NCBI GenBank assembly: GCA_025964255.1
Contig: JAOPZF010000161.1
Span: 1-43,104 of the forward strand
Direction of reading: 5' to 3'
DNA length: 43,104 bases
Source: Solirubrobacterales bacterium
GTDB taxonomy: Bacteria; Actinomycetota; Thermoleophilia; Solirubrobacterales; 70-9
This document shows, piece by piece, positions 16,718 to 25,270 of the stretch (positions within the stretch are counted from its first letter, which is position 1; each line of letters starts with the position of its first letter). The position numbers were made by a program, and so were the translations under genes. The notes under the pieces are model-generated. The model saw nothing but the letters and a program-made list of their open reading frames with translations. It was not told the origin of the DNA and ran no database searches.

Positions 16718-18298
16718 TTGGCCGCCGTGCCACCCAGCCTCCGCAAGTGGCTCGCGCCGACGGCGTGGGTCGCCGCCGTCACCGCCGTCCTACTGGTCAT
16801 CTTCCCGGTCGGCTTCCCCAATTACGACACGATCTACGCGCTCGTCTGGGGACGTGAACTCGCGCACGGGCACAGCCCCGACTACGGCGCCGCCCTGCCC
16901 CCCACGCCGCATCCGTTGATCGACTTCCTCGGCCTCGTCACCTCGCCGTTCGGCGAAGCGCCGATCACGGTGACGATGATCGTCGCCTACATCTCCCTCG
17001 GCCTGATCGCCTATCTCGTCTACCGGCTAGGAGCAGTCTGGTTCGACAAATGGATCGGCATCCTCGCCGCGGTCATCGTCCTCACCCGGGCGCCGTTCCT
17101 CTCCAACGGCCTGCGCGCCTACGTCGACCTCCCCTACATCGCCTTCTGCCTCGGCGCCCTATATGTGGAGGCGCGCAAGCCTCGCGCCGGCTGGCCGGTG
17201 CTGGCGCTGCTGGTCCCCGCGGGCCTGCTGCGTCCCGAGGCCTGGGGCTTCGCGATCGCCTACTGGATCTGGCTGGCCTTCGACATCCGCCGCGCGCAAT
17301 CCGACACAGGCTCGGTGTCGACGGGCCGAAAACCGGACCATGTGGCGGGTTTTCGGCCCATCAACACGGTGTTCGGCTGGGAAGTGGGGTGGCGAGGGGA
17401 GCGGTCGACCCGGGAGCTCGCTTGGCTCGGGCTGCTGGCGCTCGGCGGGATCATCATCTGGGTCCTCTTCGACGCGATCACCACCGGCAACCCGCTCTAC
17501 TCGCTGACCGGCACGCAGGAAACGGTCGAATCGCTGAAGCGGCAGACGGGGCCGGTCGACCTGATCGTCTACGGCCCGCGCCGGCTCGGCGAAGTGATGC
17601 AGTGGCCGGGGATGATCGGCGGCTTCGGCGGCCTCGTGCTCGGCTTCATCTTCCTCCGCCGCCGCTCCGCCCTCGGCATCGTCGCCGTCGTCCTCGCCCT
17701 CCTCGCCTTCGCCTTCCTCGCCGCGGCGGGCCTGGCGATCATCGCCCGCTACACGATGCTCGCCGGGGCGATCCTCTCGATCTTCTTCGCCGTCGCCCTG
17801 CTCGGCTGGCGCCTGGTCGACAAGTCGAACCCCTACCGCCGCTGGTGGCAGGTCTTCGCCGGCATCGTCTTATTGATGGTGCTCGTCTGGCTGCCGAACC
17901 AGTGGAACCTCGACAAGCAGGTCCACACCGACCTCAGCAACCAGGGTCAGATCGAGAACGACCTCACCGACCTCGTCAACGAAGGCGCCTTCGCCGGCAA
18001 TTGCGGCCCGATCGCTGTCCCGAACCACCGCGCCGTCCCCCGCCTCGCCTTCGGCCTCGATGTGAAGCCGACCGACATCGTCAGCGCCAGCGAGGCGGTC
18101 TCAGGCGAAGAAAAGGAAAAACTCGAAGAAGCCGAACTGCACGGCTACTGGGTCGAACCCGCCAGCTCCTTCGTCATCCACAATTACATCCTCGACCCCA
18201 ACGACAAGACGAACTTCAAGAAGCTCGAAGCGCCCGCGGGCTTCAAGGAAGTCGCCCGCAACGAGAGCTGGGTCATCTACAGCCGCTGCGGCGGGTAG
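16718..18298 (+). CDS. GT-C-like integral membrane glycosyltransferase (putative)
   Basis: 526 residues with roughly ten membrane helices. After the first helix comes a loop with Asp37 (GFPNYDTIYALVWGRELAHG), placed where GT-C enzymes (ArnT/PMT type) keep the catalytic acidic residue. A PHPLIDFL segment follows, then repeated helix pairs. A soluble outer domain of about 130 residues ends the protein. It probably moves a sugar from a polyprenyl donor to a cell-envelope acceptor; donor and acceptor are unknown. Residues about 200-217 are encoded by a 53-nt palindromic element that adds an Arg/Lys-containing loop (STGRKPDHVAGFRPINT) between helices. Start is TTG 16718; GTG 16727 is an alternative, and neither has a clear ribosome site. 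Confidence 0.7.
   Translation: MAAVPPSLRKWLAPTAWVAAVTAVLLVIFPVGFPNYDTIYALVWGRELAHGHSPDYGAALPPTPHPLIDFLGLVTSPFGEAPITVTMIVAYISLGLIAYLVYRLGAVWFDKWIGILAAVIVLTRAPFLSNGLRAYVDLPYIAFCLGALYVEARKPRAGWPVLALLVPAGLLRPEAWGFAIAYWIWLAFDIRRAQSDTGSVSTGRKPDHVAGFRPINTVFGWEVGWRGERSTRELAWLGLLALGGIIIWVLFDAITTGNPLYSLTGTQETVESLKRQTGPVDLIVYGPRRLGEVMQWPGMIGGFGGLVLGFIFLRRRSALGIVAVVLALLAFAFLAAAGLAIIARYTMLAGAILSIFFAVALLGWRLVDKSNPYRRWWQVFAGIVLLMVLVWLPNQWNLDKQVHTDLSNQGQIENDLTDLVNEGAFAGNCGPIAVPNHRAVPRLAFGLDVKPTDIVSASEAVSGEEKEKLEEAELHGYWVEPASSFVIHNYILDPNDKTNFKKLEAPAGFKEVARNESWVIYSRCGG
17315..17367. repeat. 53-nt palindromic element, copy inside a coding sequence
   Basis: Arms 17315-17333 and 17349-17367 pair with two mismatches. 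Compared with 11718-11770 the length is the same, GGGCCGAAAAC is identical, 17 of the last 18 bases match and the loop differs. It is read in frame within the glycosyltransferase. Confidence 0.85.
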
Positions 18299-18313
18299 CC
18301 GCGCAGGCGACGA

Positions 18314-19093
18314 TCAGCCGCGCTCGGCGGCGTCGATCGCGGCGTGGGTTGCGGCGGCGAGGTCCGGGTCTGCTAGGTCGATCGCGGGGGGCAGCTCGAT
18401 GTGGAGGTCGTCGGAGGGGTCGATGCGGGCGCGGAGGGGGCCGCTCGAGCGTGAGCCGAGCACGTGGCCGCCGCGGCGGCGCTCGGCGTCGACGAAGTGC
18501 AGGTGGTAGCCGGCGACCTCGATCCCCTCGACGTAGGCGGGGAAGCGGAAGCCGACCATCGTCCCCTCGACGTCGGTGAGCTCGAAGATGTGCTGGTCGG
18601 CGACGACCTCGGCGAGCGGCCGGTAGGGCGGCGATTGGCGCGGCACCGAGCGCGCCCGCACGCTGGCAAAGCGGCCGTCGAGGCGCACCGCGAAGCTCGA
18701 CTCCGAGCGCGCCATCGCGTCGAGCGCCGCCAATGTGGACTCGTGGTCGAGGCCGGCGGTGATCTCGCCCTCGACCGTCGGTTCGAACCAGGTCACGACC
18801 GCGAACGGCGTCCGCTCCTCCTCCCCGACCTCGGTCACCGCGCCGTCGACGTCGGCGCGGAAGAACTCGCCGTCGACCGCGATCATCTCGCCGTCGAGCC
18901 CGTTCAGCGTCCCCAGCCCGAGGTCGCCGCGCTCGCCCAGCTCCTCGAAGGTGAGGTCGCCGTCGAAGGAGCCGTCGAGCAGCGCCCCGATCGTCGACGC
19001 CTGGAAGAGGACGTGCGCCGCCCGCTCCGCGTGGAGATCGGCGTGGCGCATCGACTCGACGTGGAGTGACTTGATCCAGCGCTCGTCAAGCAT
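18314..19093 (-). CDS. budA: alpha-acetolactate decarboxylase
   Basis: Converts acetolactate to acetoin (EC 4.1.1.5), part of the butanediol/acetoin branch. 259 residues from ATG 19093, the usual length. Family features: HVLFQASTIGALLDGSFDGD, GLGTLNGLDGEM near the active site, PFAVVTWFEP, and the zinc ligands His197, His199 and His210 in GYHLHFVDAERRRGGHVLG, matching the three histidines of Bacillus ALDC. No acetolactate synthase or butanediol dehydrogenase gene is next to it. There is no clear Shine-Dalgarno, so it may be leaderless. A GC-rich hairpin (19116-19138) lies just upstream. Confidence 0.9.
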   Translation of the reverse strand: MLDERWIKSLHVESMRHADLHAERAAHVLFQASTIGALLDGSFDGDLTFEELGERGDLGLGTLNGLDGEMIAVDGEFFRADVDGAVTEVGEEERTPFAVVTWFEPTVEGEITAGLDHESTLAALDAMARSESSFAVRLDGRFASVRARSVPRQSPPYRPLAEVVADQHIFELTDVEGTMVGFRFPAYVEGIEVAGYHLHFVDAERRRGGHVLGSRSSGPLRARIDPSDDLHIELPPAIDLADPDLAAATHAAIDAAERG

Positions 19094-19115
19094 CGGCGCC
19101 AGTCTGCCGGCCGCA

Positions 19116-19138
19116 CCCCCGGGCGTCGCGCCCGGGGG
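19116..19138. repeat. GC hairpin between SRP RNA gene and acetolactate decarboxylase
   Basis: CCCCCGGGCG and CGCCCGGGGG form perfect 10-bp arms around a 3-nt loop. It could end transcription of the SRP RNA gene on the minus strand, but no U-run follows. Confidence 0.6.
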
Positions 19139-19205
19139 GATGAAAAATGGACCGTGCACCCGTCCTCTGAAACGTGATCACCGGGCGTGTCCGTCGCTTA
19201 TGGCT

Positions 19206-19304
19206 CGGGCCGGGCTTCCCTGCGGCACCCGCGGCATCCGCTTAAGGCTGCTTCCTTCCGGACCTGACCTGGTTCGCGTGCCCACGTCGCGCAGGACCCG
19301 GCCG
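19206..19304 (-). ncRNA. ffs: signal recognition particle RNA, small bacterial (4.5S) type
   Basis: On the minus strand the domain IV core CAGGTCAGGTCCGGAAGGAA plus GCAGCC is a near-exact match to bacterial SRP RNA, including the GGAAG loop that binds Ffh. The ends pair: GGCCGGG at the 5' side (about 19303) with CCCGGCC at the 3' side (about 19208), giving about 99 nt. The exact ends are estimated from this pairing. A TATAAC (19382-19387, minus) upstream might be a -10 element, but no matching -35 is clear. Confidence 0.93.
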
Positions 19305-19457
19305 TCAACGCCGCCGCGACGCACTGACCCCGACGGTCAGTCCCTCGGAACGGTAGTCGGCCCCGCTAGAGCGGATTGCGGGTTATAGGGCACCGCTGAT
19401 TCCCCGCCTAGCACGGTCCGTTGCCAACTCTACCTGGCCAACGTACGATCACGCGGC

Positions 19458-20714
19458 TTGATCGACGTCGACACCGCATCTTTCTTCACCATCGTCGTAG
19501 TCGCGGCCGTCGCCGCGCTCACCGTCGCGGTGGTCCCGAAACGATACGCGCCGCCCGTCGTCGTGGTCGAGCTGATGCTCGGGATCGTGGTCGGCCCGCA
19601 CGTCCTCCACCTCGCCCACTCCGACAGCTTCATCGAATTCTTCTCCAACCTCGGCCTCGGGATGCTCTTCTTCTTCGCCGGCTACGAGATCGACTTCGAC
19701 CGGATCAAAGGCGTGCCGGTCAAGCTCGGGGCCTGGGGCTGGCTGATCTCGGTGGCGCTCGCCTACGGGATCGGTGGGGCGCTCGCGGCGGCGGGCATCG
19801 TCGTCTCCTTTCTCTACACCGGCTCGGCGATGGCGACGACGGCGATCGGCACGTTGATCCCGATCCTGCGCGACAACGGCGAGCTGAAGACGCGCTTCGG
19901 CACCTACCTGTTGGCGGCGGGTGGGATCGGCGAGTTCGGCCCGATCTTGCTGGTGACGCTGGTGCTCTCGACCGACAGCGCCCTGCACGAGTCGCTGATC
20001 CTGCTCGCCTTCATCGCCCTGGCGCTGGTGCTTGCGGTCGGCTCGATGCGCTGGGCCTGGCGCGGCTGGCCGATGCTCGAGAAGACCTTCGAGGCGAGCA
20101 GCCAGCTCGCCGTGCGGCTCACCGTGGTGCTCGTCTTCGGCCTCGTCTTCCTCGCGTCGAAGCTCGGCCTCGATCTGCTGCTCGGCGGTTTCGTCGCCGG
20201 GATGATCGTGCGGCTGGCGCTGCAGGGGCACGAGCTGCAGGTCTTCGAGTCGAAGCTGACCGCGGTCGGGTTCGGCTTCTTCGTGCCGTTCTTCTTCGTC
20301 GTCAGCGGGATCACCTTCGACCTCGCGGCGCTCGGCAGCGTCGGCGCGATCGCCAAGCTGGTGATGTTCTTCGCCCTCTTCCTGATCGTCCGCGGGGCGC
20401 CCGCGCTGCTGCTCTACCGCGGCGTGCTGAGTGCGCGCGACCGCGCCGCTCTGGCCTTCTACTCGGCGACCGAGCTGCCGCTGGTCGTCGCGATCACGAC
20501 GCTGGCGCGGGAGACCGACCACATGCACGCCTCGACCCAGGCCGGGCTGGTCGGCGCGGCGATGCTCTCGACCCTCGTCTTCCCGTTCGTCGGGCTGGCG
20601 CTGCGGCGCCACGAGGAGGCCGACAAGGAGCCGCACGTCGAGGAGACGGGACCGGACGGGGGCTCCCCTCCACTCGGAGGAGAACCCGTCGTCCGCCCGC
20701 AACCGGCGGCTTAG
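19458..20714 (+). CDS. CPA2-family cation:proton antiporter
   Basis: 418 residues with about 12 membrane helices, the transport domain of KefB/KefC-like and Na+/H+ antiporters. Recognisable are PPVVVVELMLGIVVGPHVL, GMLFFFAGYEIDFDRI, the central GGIGEFGPILL, VPFFFVVSGITFDL and YSATELPLVVAITTLA. In the ion-binding helix the family's acidic pair appears as Gly-Glu (GEFGP), so the ion stoichiometry may differ. No RCK/TrkA_N domain follows; the Pro/Glu-rich tail ends after about 35 residues. Start TTG 19458. It stands alone between the SRP RNA gene and a convergent secreted-protein gene. Confidence 0.88.
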   Translation: MIDVDTASFFTIVVVAAVAALTVAVVPKRYAPPVVVVELMLGIVVGPHVLHLAHSDSFIEFFSNLGLGMLFFFAGYEIDFDRIKGVPVKLGAWGWLISVALAYGIGGALAAAGIVVSFLYTGSAMATTAIGTLIPILRDNGELKTRFGTYLLAAGGIGEFGPILLVTLVLSTDSALHESLILLAFIALALVLAVGSMRWAWRGWPMLEKTFEASSQLAVRLTVVLVFGLVFLASKLGLDLLLGGFVAGMIVRLALQGHELQVFESKLTAVGFGFFVPFFFVVSGITFDLAALGSVGAIAKLVMFFALFLIVRGAPALLLYRGVLSARDRAALAFYSATELPLVVAITTLARETDHMHASTQAGLVGAAMLSTLVFPFVGLALRRHEEADKEPHVEETGPDGGSPPLGGEPVVRPQPAA

Positions 20715-20740
20715 GCCACCGACGGTTCCTATTCGCGTCG

Positions 20741-21826
20741 CTACTTCTTGCGGACAAGCTTCAGCGATTTGTAGACCGTGACCTTGCTCTTGCCGGCCTT
20801 GACCGTCTCCTTGAACAGGAGCTTCTTCTTCGCCTTGACCTTCTTGAGCGCGGCCGGCTTGACCTTGAGGGCGAACTTCTTCGTCTTGCCCTTCTTGACC
20901 TTGGCCTTGCGCATCGTGGTCGCCGGCTTGTGACGGTTCAGCATTCCCTGCAACATCAGCGTGCAGGTGACGCCGACCTTCTTCGGGCAGGCCGCCTTCA
21001 CCGAAATGATGTTTCCCTTCAGAACCGCGGGCCCGATCAGACTGCTGGATTTGATCAGGCTTTCGAGGCGCGAACTGCTGACGCCGCCGCCGGCCCCGTT
21101 GCCGCTGCCGGCCCCGTTGCCGCCACCGGCGCCTTCGCCGCCATTGCCCCCGTTGTTGCCGTTGTTCCCACCGCCGCCGGAGCCACCGCCGCTGCCAGGG
21201 CCATTGACCGCGACGTTGTCGAGGCGGAAGTCGGTGCTGCCGCCCACAATGCCGACGCTGGCGACGCTCGATTTGGTGGTCGCGACGATTTCGATCGCGT
21301 AGCTGTGACCCGCGACCAGGGCAACTGGACCTTGTTTCGGGGCGAACGGCACCGTGGGCCCTTCGACGGTCTCGGCGATGGCCTGTTGCCTGTTGCCGGT
21401 CGATTTGTCGACGAGCGTCGCCGTGTATTCGACTTTCGGCGTCACGGACGCCAATTCGCTGTTCTGCAACTGGCGTTCGAGGGAAAGTGAACCGGCTCCG
21501 CTTTCGGTGGGCGTGAAGATCGGCGACGTCGCGACCGCTTCGGAGCCAAAGAGGCCCAGCAAGCCGACCCCGATTTCAGTTTTGTCGGCAAGCGACCCTG
21601 AGGGGTTCCCGGCCGTCCCGTCGTATTCGCCAGTTGCCGTGCAGAGGACGCCGAGCGTGCATTTAGCTTCGATCGACCAACCTTCGCTGCTGCCACTGAA
21701 CGGGCTGCCTCCCGCGGGGTAAGAGCCGGCGGATGCCTGACCGACAGCAAGAACCAGTAGGGACGCTCCCGACACGCACCCAAGCAGGATGACCTGCCGA
21801 ATACGACTCCTGAGCGAAATAGACAC
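20741..21826 (-). CDS. secreted protein with Gly-rich linker and Lys-rich C-terminal domain
   Basis: 361 residues. Signal peptide about 1-33 (hydrophobic core VILLGCVSGASLLVLAV, cleavage near ASA). A beta-rich domain (about 35-205) follows, with SFIEAKC-like Cys residues and GHSYAIEIVATTKS; then a Gly/Asn linker (about 207-245, GGGGNNGNNGGNGG); then a domain with two Cys (ACPKKVGVTC) and a very Lys-rich end (KKGKTKKFALKVKPAALKKV). Similar Lys-rich beta tails are common in exported Thermoleophilia proteins and may bind cell-wall polymers (inference). The GTG start at 21826 is fixed by AAAGGAG 5 nt upstream. Convergent with the antiporter gene. Confidence 0.75.
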   Translation of the reverse strand: MSISLRSRIRQVILLGCVSGASLLVLAVGQASAGSYPAGGSPFSGSSEGWSIEAKCTLGVLCTATGEYDGTAGNPSGSLADKTEIGVGLLGLFGSEAVATSPIFTPTESGAGSLSLERQLQNSELASVTPKVEYTATLVDKSTGNRQQAIAETVEGPTVPFAPKQGPVALVAGHSYAIEIVATTKSSVASVGIVGGSTDFRLDNVAVNGPGSGGGSGGGGNNGNNGGNGGEGAGGGNGAGSGNGAGGGVSSSRLESLIKSSSLIGPAVLKGNIISVKAACPKKVGVTCTLMLQGMLNRHKPATTMRKAKVKKGKTKKFALKVKPAALKKVKAKKKLLFKETVKAGKSKVTVYKSLKLVRKK

Positions 21827-21998
21827 GGATGCTCCTTTCGTAATCCTTCGACGCACGATTTGGTTACCACTCCCTTCTAGCCCTTTACTTAAAATTCTCA
21901 ACCCCGATACCTAATTTTCTGGACGCCTGTTGTAAGGCGCCGTCCAGCCCCAGGCACGAAATCCCTGGACGCCCGGGCGGCGTACACTCTTCGACCCC

Positions 21999-22070
21999 GG
22001 GCGCGTAGCTCAGTGGGAGAGCGCTCGCTTCACACGCGAGAGGTCGCTGGTTCGAAACCAGCCGTGCCCA
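21999..22070 (+). tRNA. tRNA-Val(CAC)
   Basis: Full cloverleaf: acceptor GGGCGCG pairing with CGTGCCC, D-arm GCTCAGTGGGAGAGC, anticodon stem-loop CTCGC-TTCACAC-GCGAG with anticodon CAC, T-arm CTGGTTCGAAACCAG, discriminator A. 72 nt, CCA not encoded. The 3' end borders the region with integrase genes and is a likely attachment site. Confidence 0.96.
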
Positions 22071-22312
22071 TAGCCTGGATTCCGCATGAGAGCAGGGAAC
22101 GCGGGTTTTGATCCAGACTCCGTAATTCTTCCCCAGGGTCCAAAAGTGTCCCGTGGGGTCATTCGTGGGGTCAAACGACCACCGAAGCAAGCTCGACAGT
22201 CCTGACCTTTCAATGCCGTCTGGACCTTGGACTGGCGGCCATATCGGGGACTTCTCTTATACGAGCCGACTGCGGGTCACCTCTAAGGCGGCCCAGAGGG
22301 CGAGCGGGCCCT
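22071..22312. other. gene-free strip after tRNA-Val, possible integrase arm-site region
   Basis: 242 bp without a credible gene. It contains CGTGGGGTCA twice (22152-22161 and 22164-22173) with a 12-bp period, like the short direct repeats bound by tyrosine integrases beside an attachment site. Confidence 0.4.
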
Positions 22313-23095
22313 CTATGGCCCCGATTCCCGAACGAATGCTGCGGTCGCAGACTCATCGATGAAGCGCTCGCGGACCACGTCGAAGATGGCGTCGGCGCCA
22401 CGGGGCGTGTAGGTCCGCGACCGCGCCAAACAGATCAGGTCGAACGGCCGGTCGGCGCGAAAGTCCCGAAAAGACCCGTGACGGAAGGGCACCTTCGGCT
22501 CCCGGCGATCCACCCTCGGCGGCTCGCCCCTTCTCGCAAGGAGCCCGAAGAGCTTTTCGATCTCATCCCGCGGCATCGCCTTCAGCTCGATATTGGATGC
22601 CTCCGGGTCGAAGTCCTCGAGGTGGTAGGTCATAAGATCCCGTCCGCCCTCGTCGTTGTGGACGTAAATGAGGTTCGAGATCCATCGGCAGGCGATCGCG
22701 AAGGCGAGGTAGTTGCCATTTCCAAGACCGGCTTCGCCTTCATCGGGATCGATGCGTTCGTCGGGATGGCGGTAGAGCAAGTCAGTCATGAGGTGCATGT
22801 AGCCGTAGTCGCCGAGGCCCAGATCGGCGTGGGCGTCGACATGGGTCACCTCGAACGGCGCCAAGAGCAGGCCCTCGGAGATCGCCCACCGCCATGCACG
22901 AAAGAGTTCGCCGTGATTCTCGACGACGAACCCAGGAAGCGGTCGCTCGAGGAGGCACCTATCGGTGAGGAAGGCAACAGCCTCCTCCAAATCCCAGGCA
23001 GGGAATTCCGCATCGTCCAGGCGACCTCCCTCGTCGGGCCGCCAATGGGCGGCGCCGTGGACGAAGAAGTCGAGATCCAGATCGAGAATCCGCAC
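22313..23095 (-). CDS. UPF0489 family protein, arginase-like fold (peptide arginase relatives)
   Basis: 260 residues. Metal-binding features: LDLDLDFFVHG at the N-terminus (Asp5, 7, 9), ENHGELF (His61), and HVDAHADLG (His85-Asp87-His89-Asp91), the DxHxD pattern shared with ureohydrolases. Later segments GNGNYLAFAIACRWISNLIYV and FDLICLARSRTYTPRG fit the family. Some UPF0489 members are peptide arginases that turn peptide Arg into ornithine in RiPP pathways; no precursor peptide or RiPP enzyme is seen here, so the substrate is unknown. Start is GTG at 23095, 9 bp after the stop of the large HEPN-motif gene, so the pair looks like an operon. Confidence 0.7.
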   Translation of the reverse strand: MRILDLDLDFFVHGAAHWRPDEGGRLDDAEFPAWDLEEAVAFLTDRCLLERPLPGFVVENHGELFRAWRWAISEGLLLAPFEVTHVDAHADLGLGDYGYMHLMTDLLYRHPDERIDPDEGEAGLGNGNYLAFAIACRWISNLIYVHNDEGGRDLMTYHLEDFDPEASNIELKAMPRDEIEKLFGLLARRGEPPRVDRREPKVPFRHGSFRDFRADRPFDLICLARSRTYTPRGADAIFDVVRERFIDESATAAFVRESGP

Positions 23096-23104
23096 GGCTC
23101 GGCC

Positions 23105-25270
23105 CTACCGAGCCGCCGTCGCGATGCGATGCACCAGCATGCGAGAGACGATCGAGATGCCGTAGTTGACGTCGTCACGCTGTGGCGGCTTCTGGACTAG
23201 CCGTCCGTGGACGACATCGTTTCGAACCTCGCGAAGGCGGTCCAGCAGCGCAAGCTCATCGACCGTCACCTGCACCGCATCGCGTTTCAAGCGTCGTTCC
23301 AGACGCAGGCCGAGCGGCTCATGGTTGAGGCTTTCGACAGCTTCTTCGAGTCGTTTTCTCTGGCGCGGATTTAGCCCCGCCGTCGGCAGCCGCTCGGAGA
23401 TCGTGGCCTTCTCACCCTTGGTAAAGAGCCTTCGCTCGCCTTTGCGGCGCTCGGCGTAGGACTCGATCGCTTGCCAGAGGGCTTGGACTTGGAGCAGAGG
23501 GTCGGCCTCCGTCGCGGCGAGACGTAAGGCCTGAAGCGCAAGGCGATCATTGACATCGACTTCGGCGGGCAGGAGTGGCCGAAAGGCGCTGTCCCCCGAA
23601 GCAAGCCGCCGGTCGACCGCCGGCTGGGGCGCAGCCGGGCGCCGGAGCCAGAGACGATTGGTGACGGTCCCGCGGACCAAGACGACAGCGCCTCGGACGG
23701 GAGGACGAAGCGCGCGCCGGCGGTCGAAACTCTGCGGTTCGCCATCCGGGAGGATCGCCGCCCCATAGCGTCCCCTTACCGTCAGCCACGAAAGCGCGGT
23801 GTCGATGCCGAGGAGGCCCTCTTCCTCGGCAGCATCGACCGTCTGGGCAGGAAGCTGCGCGACGAGGTAGCTCGAACCGTCGAGGTATTCGGCGATCATC
23901 TCTCTCCCGGTCTCCCCTACGTCGTCGCCCTTCTCCAACTCCGTGACATCGTCACGGCCCCGCCCTCGCGGAACGATCGTGACCCGACCGACCTCGATCG
24001 GGTCTTCGACTTCGAGCCCGTCCAGCGGCACCGAGACGACGAAGGGCTCCTCGTTCGGCCGATCTGGGTCCTCGCTGAAATGCAGCTTGCCGTCCCATCC
24101 CGAACGATCGATGAGTGCCTGGATAAGTTCAGCCGGGGGCATGTTCGCCGCCAGAAGACCGCCCGCCATCTGCTCGGTCAGAGCGACGGCGTCCTCGCTC
24201 TTGATCTTGACGAGATCACCCTCGGCGAGCGCTGACTGAACAGCGCCTCGGAATAACTCGTGCTCGGGGAAGCCCCCTTCTTCGACAGTCTTCGTGACCC
24301 TCGCCCAGTAGTCGATTGGCTCGGAACCGAGGAGAGAGGTGTCAAGGGTCACAGCGGCACTAGGAATCTGGTCGAGGCCCGAGGTGGAGTTCCCGCCGGT
24401 CGCCGCTCCGTCGGCAGAGGATGCGCCGAAGCGGAGCCGGCGTCGGCTGCGTCCGCGGATCAACTGGAGGATCGCGTCCACCGGACGAGCCTCGTCGAGA
24501 GCCTCGAAGACCTTGTCGAGCGACGCGAGCGCGAAGACGGGGAAATCGATCATCAGCGGATTGGAAGACTCCACGTCGTCCTCGCCGACGGGCTCTTGCA
24601 GTCGGATGAGGCTGGGCATCCCTTCATCGACCTCGGTGATCAGAGGACGGATCCTGGCCACGATCGACCGGTAGAGCGGCCGCAATGCCAGGTAGTAGGG
24701 AACGAACACCTCGTGGAGCCGACCCACTGGATATCCCACGAGATCATCAGCGGAGTGAACCTCGAACCCGACGACGTATTGAGGGTCGAGTCCTTTCCGC
24801 ATCTTCAGGAATTCGCCGGTCGATCGCGACTGGTCCCGGTCAACAAGTGATGCAAATGGACCGTGGTGGCGGAGCTGAGCGCATCGGTCGCAGAATGCCT
24901 GGGCCGCCTCGGTCTCGGTGGCAAGCTCGGCGACCTGCAAGGACATTTCATCCAATAGTCGTCCGTAGAGGTGAGTGAAAGCACTCAGCTCCGAGCGGGC
25001 GGCGGCGTGGGTCTGGGCGGAAATACTGCCGTCCTCATCCGACTCTTTCTCGGCCTTGTCCAGCAAGGCTTTCCAGCGATTGCCGGACTCGAGCACCCGT
25101 GCGAAGCCGTCGAGATCGGCGAGATCGTGCACACGGCGGAAATCCACTTTGAGCCCTTCCGCCTCTTCGCTCGTGAGATCGCGGACTTTCGAGATGCGAT
25201 GTTTGTTCCCTTCGGTGACCCGCCCACCGACGCTCCAACCCTCTTCCCCCGCCACAGTTCCCCCGTTCAT
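23105..25270 (-). CDS. large protein of unknown function with C-terminal HEPN-type motif
   Basis: 721 residues, no signal peptide or membrane helix. Most of it matches no family I recognise. The C-terminal about 130 residues are helical (LLQVQALWQAIESYAERRKGE, then a basic stretch) and contain LREVRNDVVHGR: Arg683-Asn-Asp-Val-Val-His688 is the Rx4H pattern of HEPN ribonucleases, in the setting seen in Apea-like HEPN proteins. RNA cleavage is inferred, not shown. A central region (about 395-470) has PLDGLEVEDPIEVGRVTIVPRG. Start ATG 25270 with a weak ribosome site. Followed after 9 bp by the UPF0489 gene. Location in a mobile region makes a defence or toxin role plausible. Confidence 0.6.
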   Translation of the reverse strand: MNGGTVAGEEGWSVGGRVTEGNKHRISKVRDLTSEEAEGLKVDFRRVHDLADLDGFARVLESGNRWKALLDKAEKESDEDGSISAQTHAAARSELSAFTHLYGRLLDEMSLQVAELATETEAAQAFCDRCAQLRHHGPFASLVDRDQSRSTGEFLKMRKGLDPQYVVGFEVHSADDLVGYPVGRLHEVFVPYYLALRPLYRSIVARIRPLITEVDEGMPSLIRLQEPVGEDDVESSNPLMIDFPVFALASLDKVFEALDEARPVDAILQLIRGRSRRRLRFGASSADGAATGGNSTSGLDQIPSAAVTLDTSLLGSEPIDYWARVTKTVEEGGFPEHELFRGAVQSALAEGDLVKIKSEDAVALTEQMAGGLLAANMPPAELIQALIDRSGWDGKLHFSEDPDRPNEEPFVVSVPLDGLEVEDPIEVGRVTIVPRGRGRDDVTELEKGDDVGETGREMIAEYLDGSSYLVAQLPAQTVDAAEEEGLLGIDTALSWLTVRGRYGAAILPDGEPQSFDRRRALRPPVRGAVVLVRGTVTNRLWLRRPAAPQPAVDRRLASGDSAFRPLLPAEVDVNDRLALQALRLAATEADPLLQVQALWQAIESYAERRKGERRLFTKGEKATISERLPTAGLNPRQRKRLEEAVESLNHEPLGLRLERRLKRDAVQVTVDELALLDRLREVRNDVVHGRLVQKPPQRDDVNYGISIVSRMLVHRIATAAR

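Noticed and set aside
22010-22213. Open frames on the minus strand overlapping tRNA-Val
   Set aside because: They read through the tRNA gene (typical false protein with WARLVSNQRPLACEAS) and have no start site or domain.
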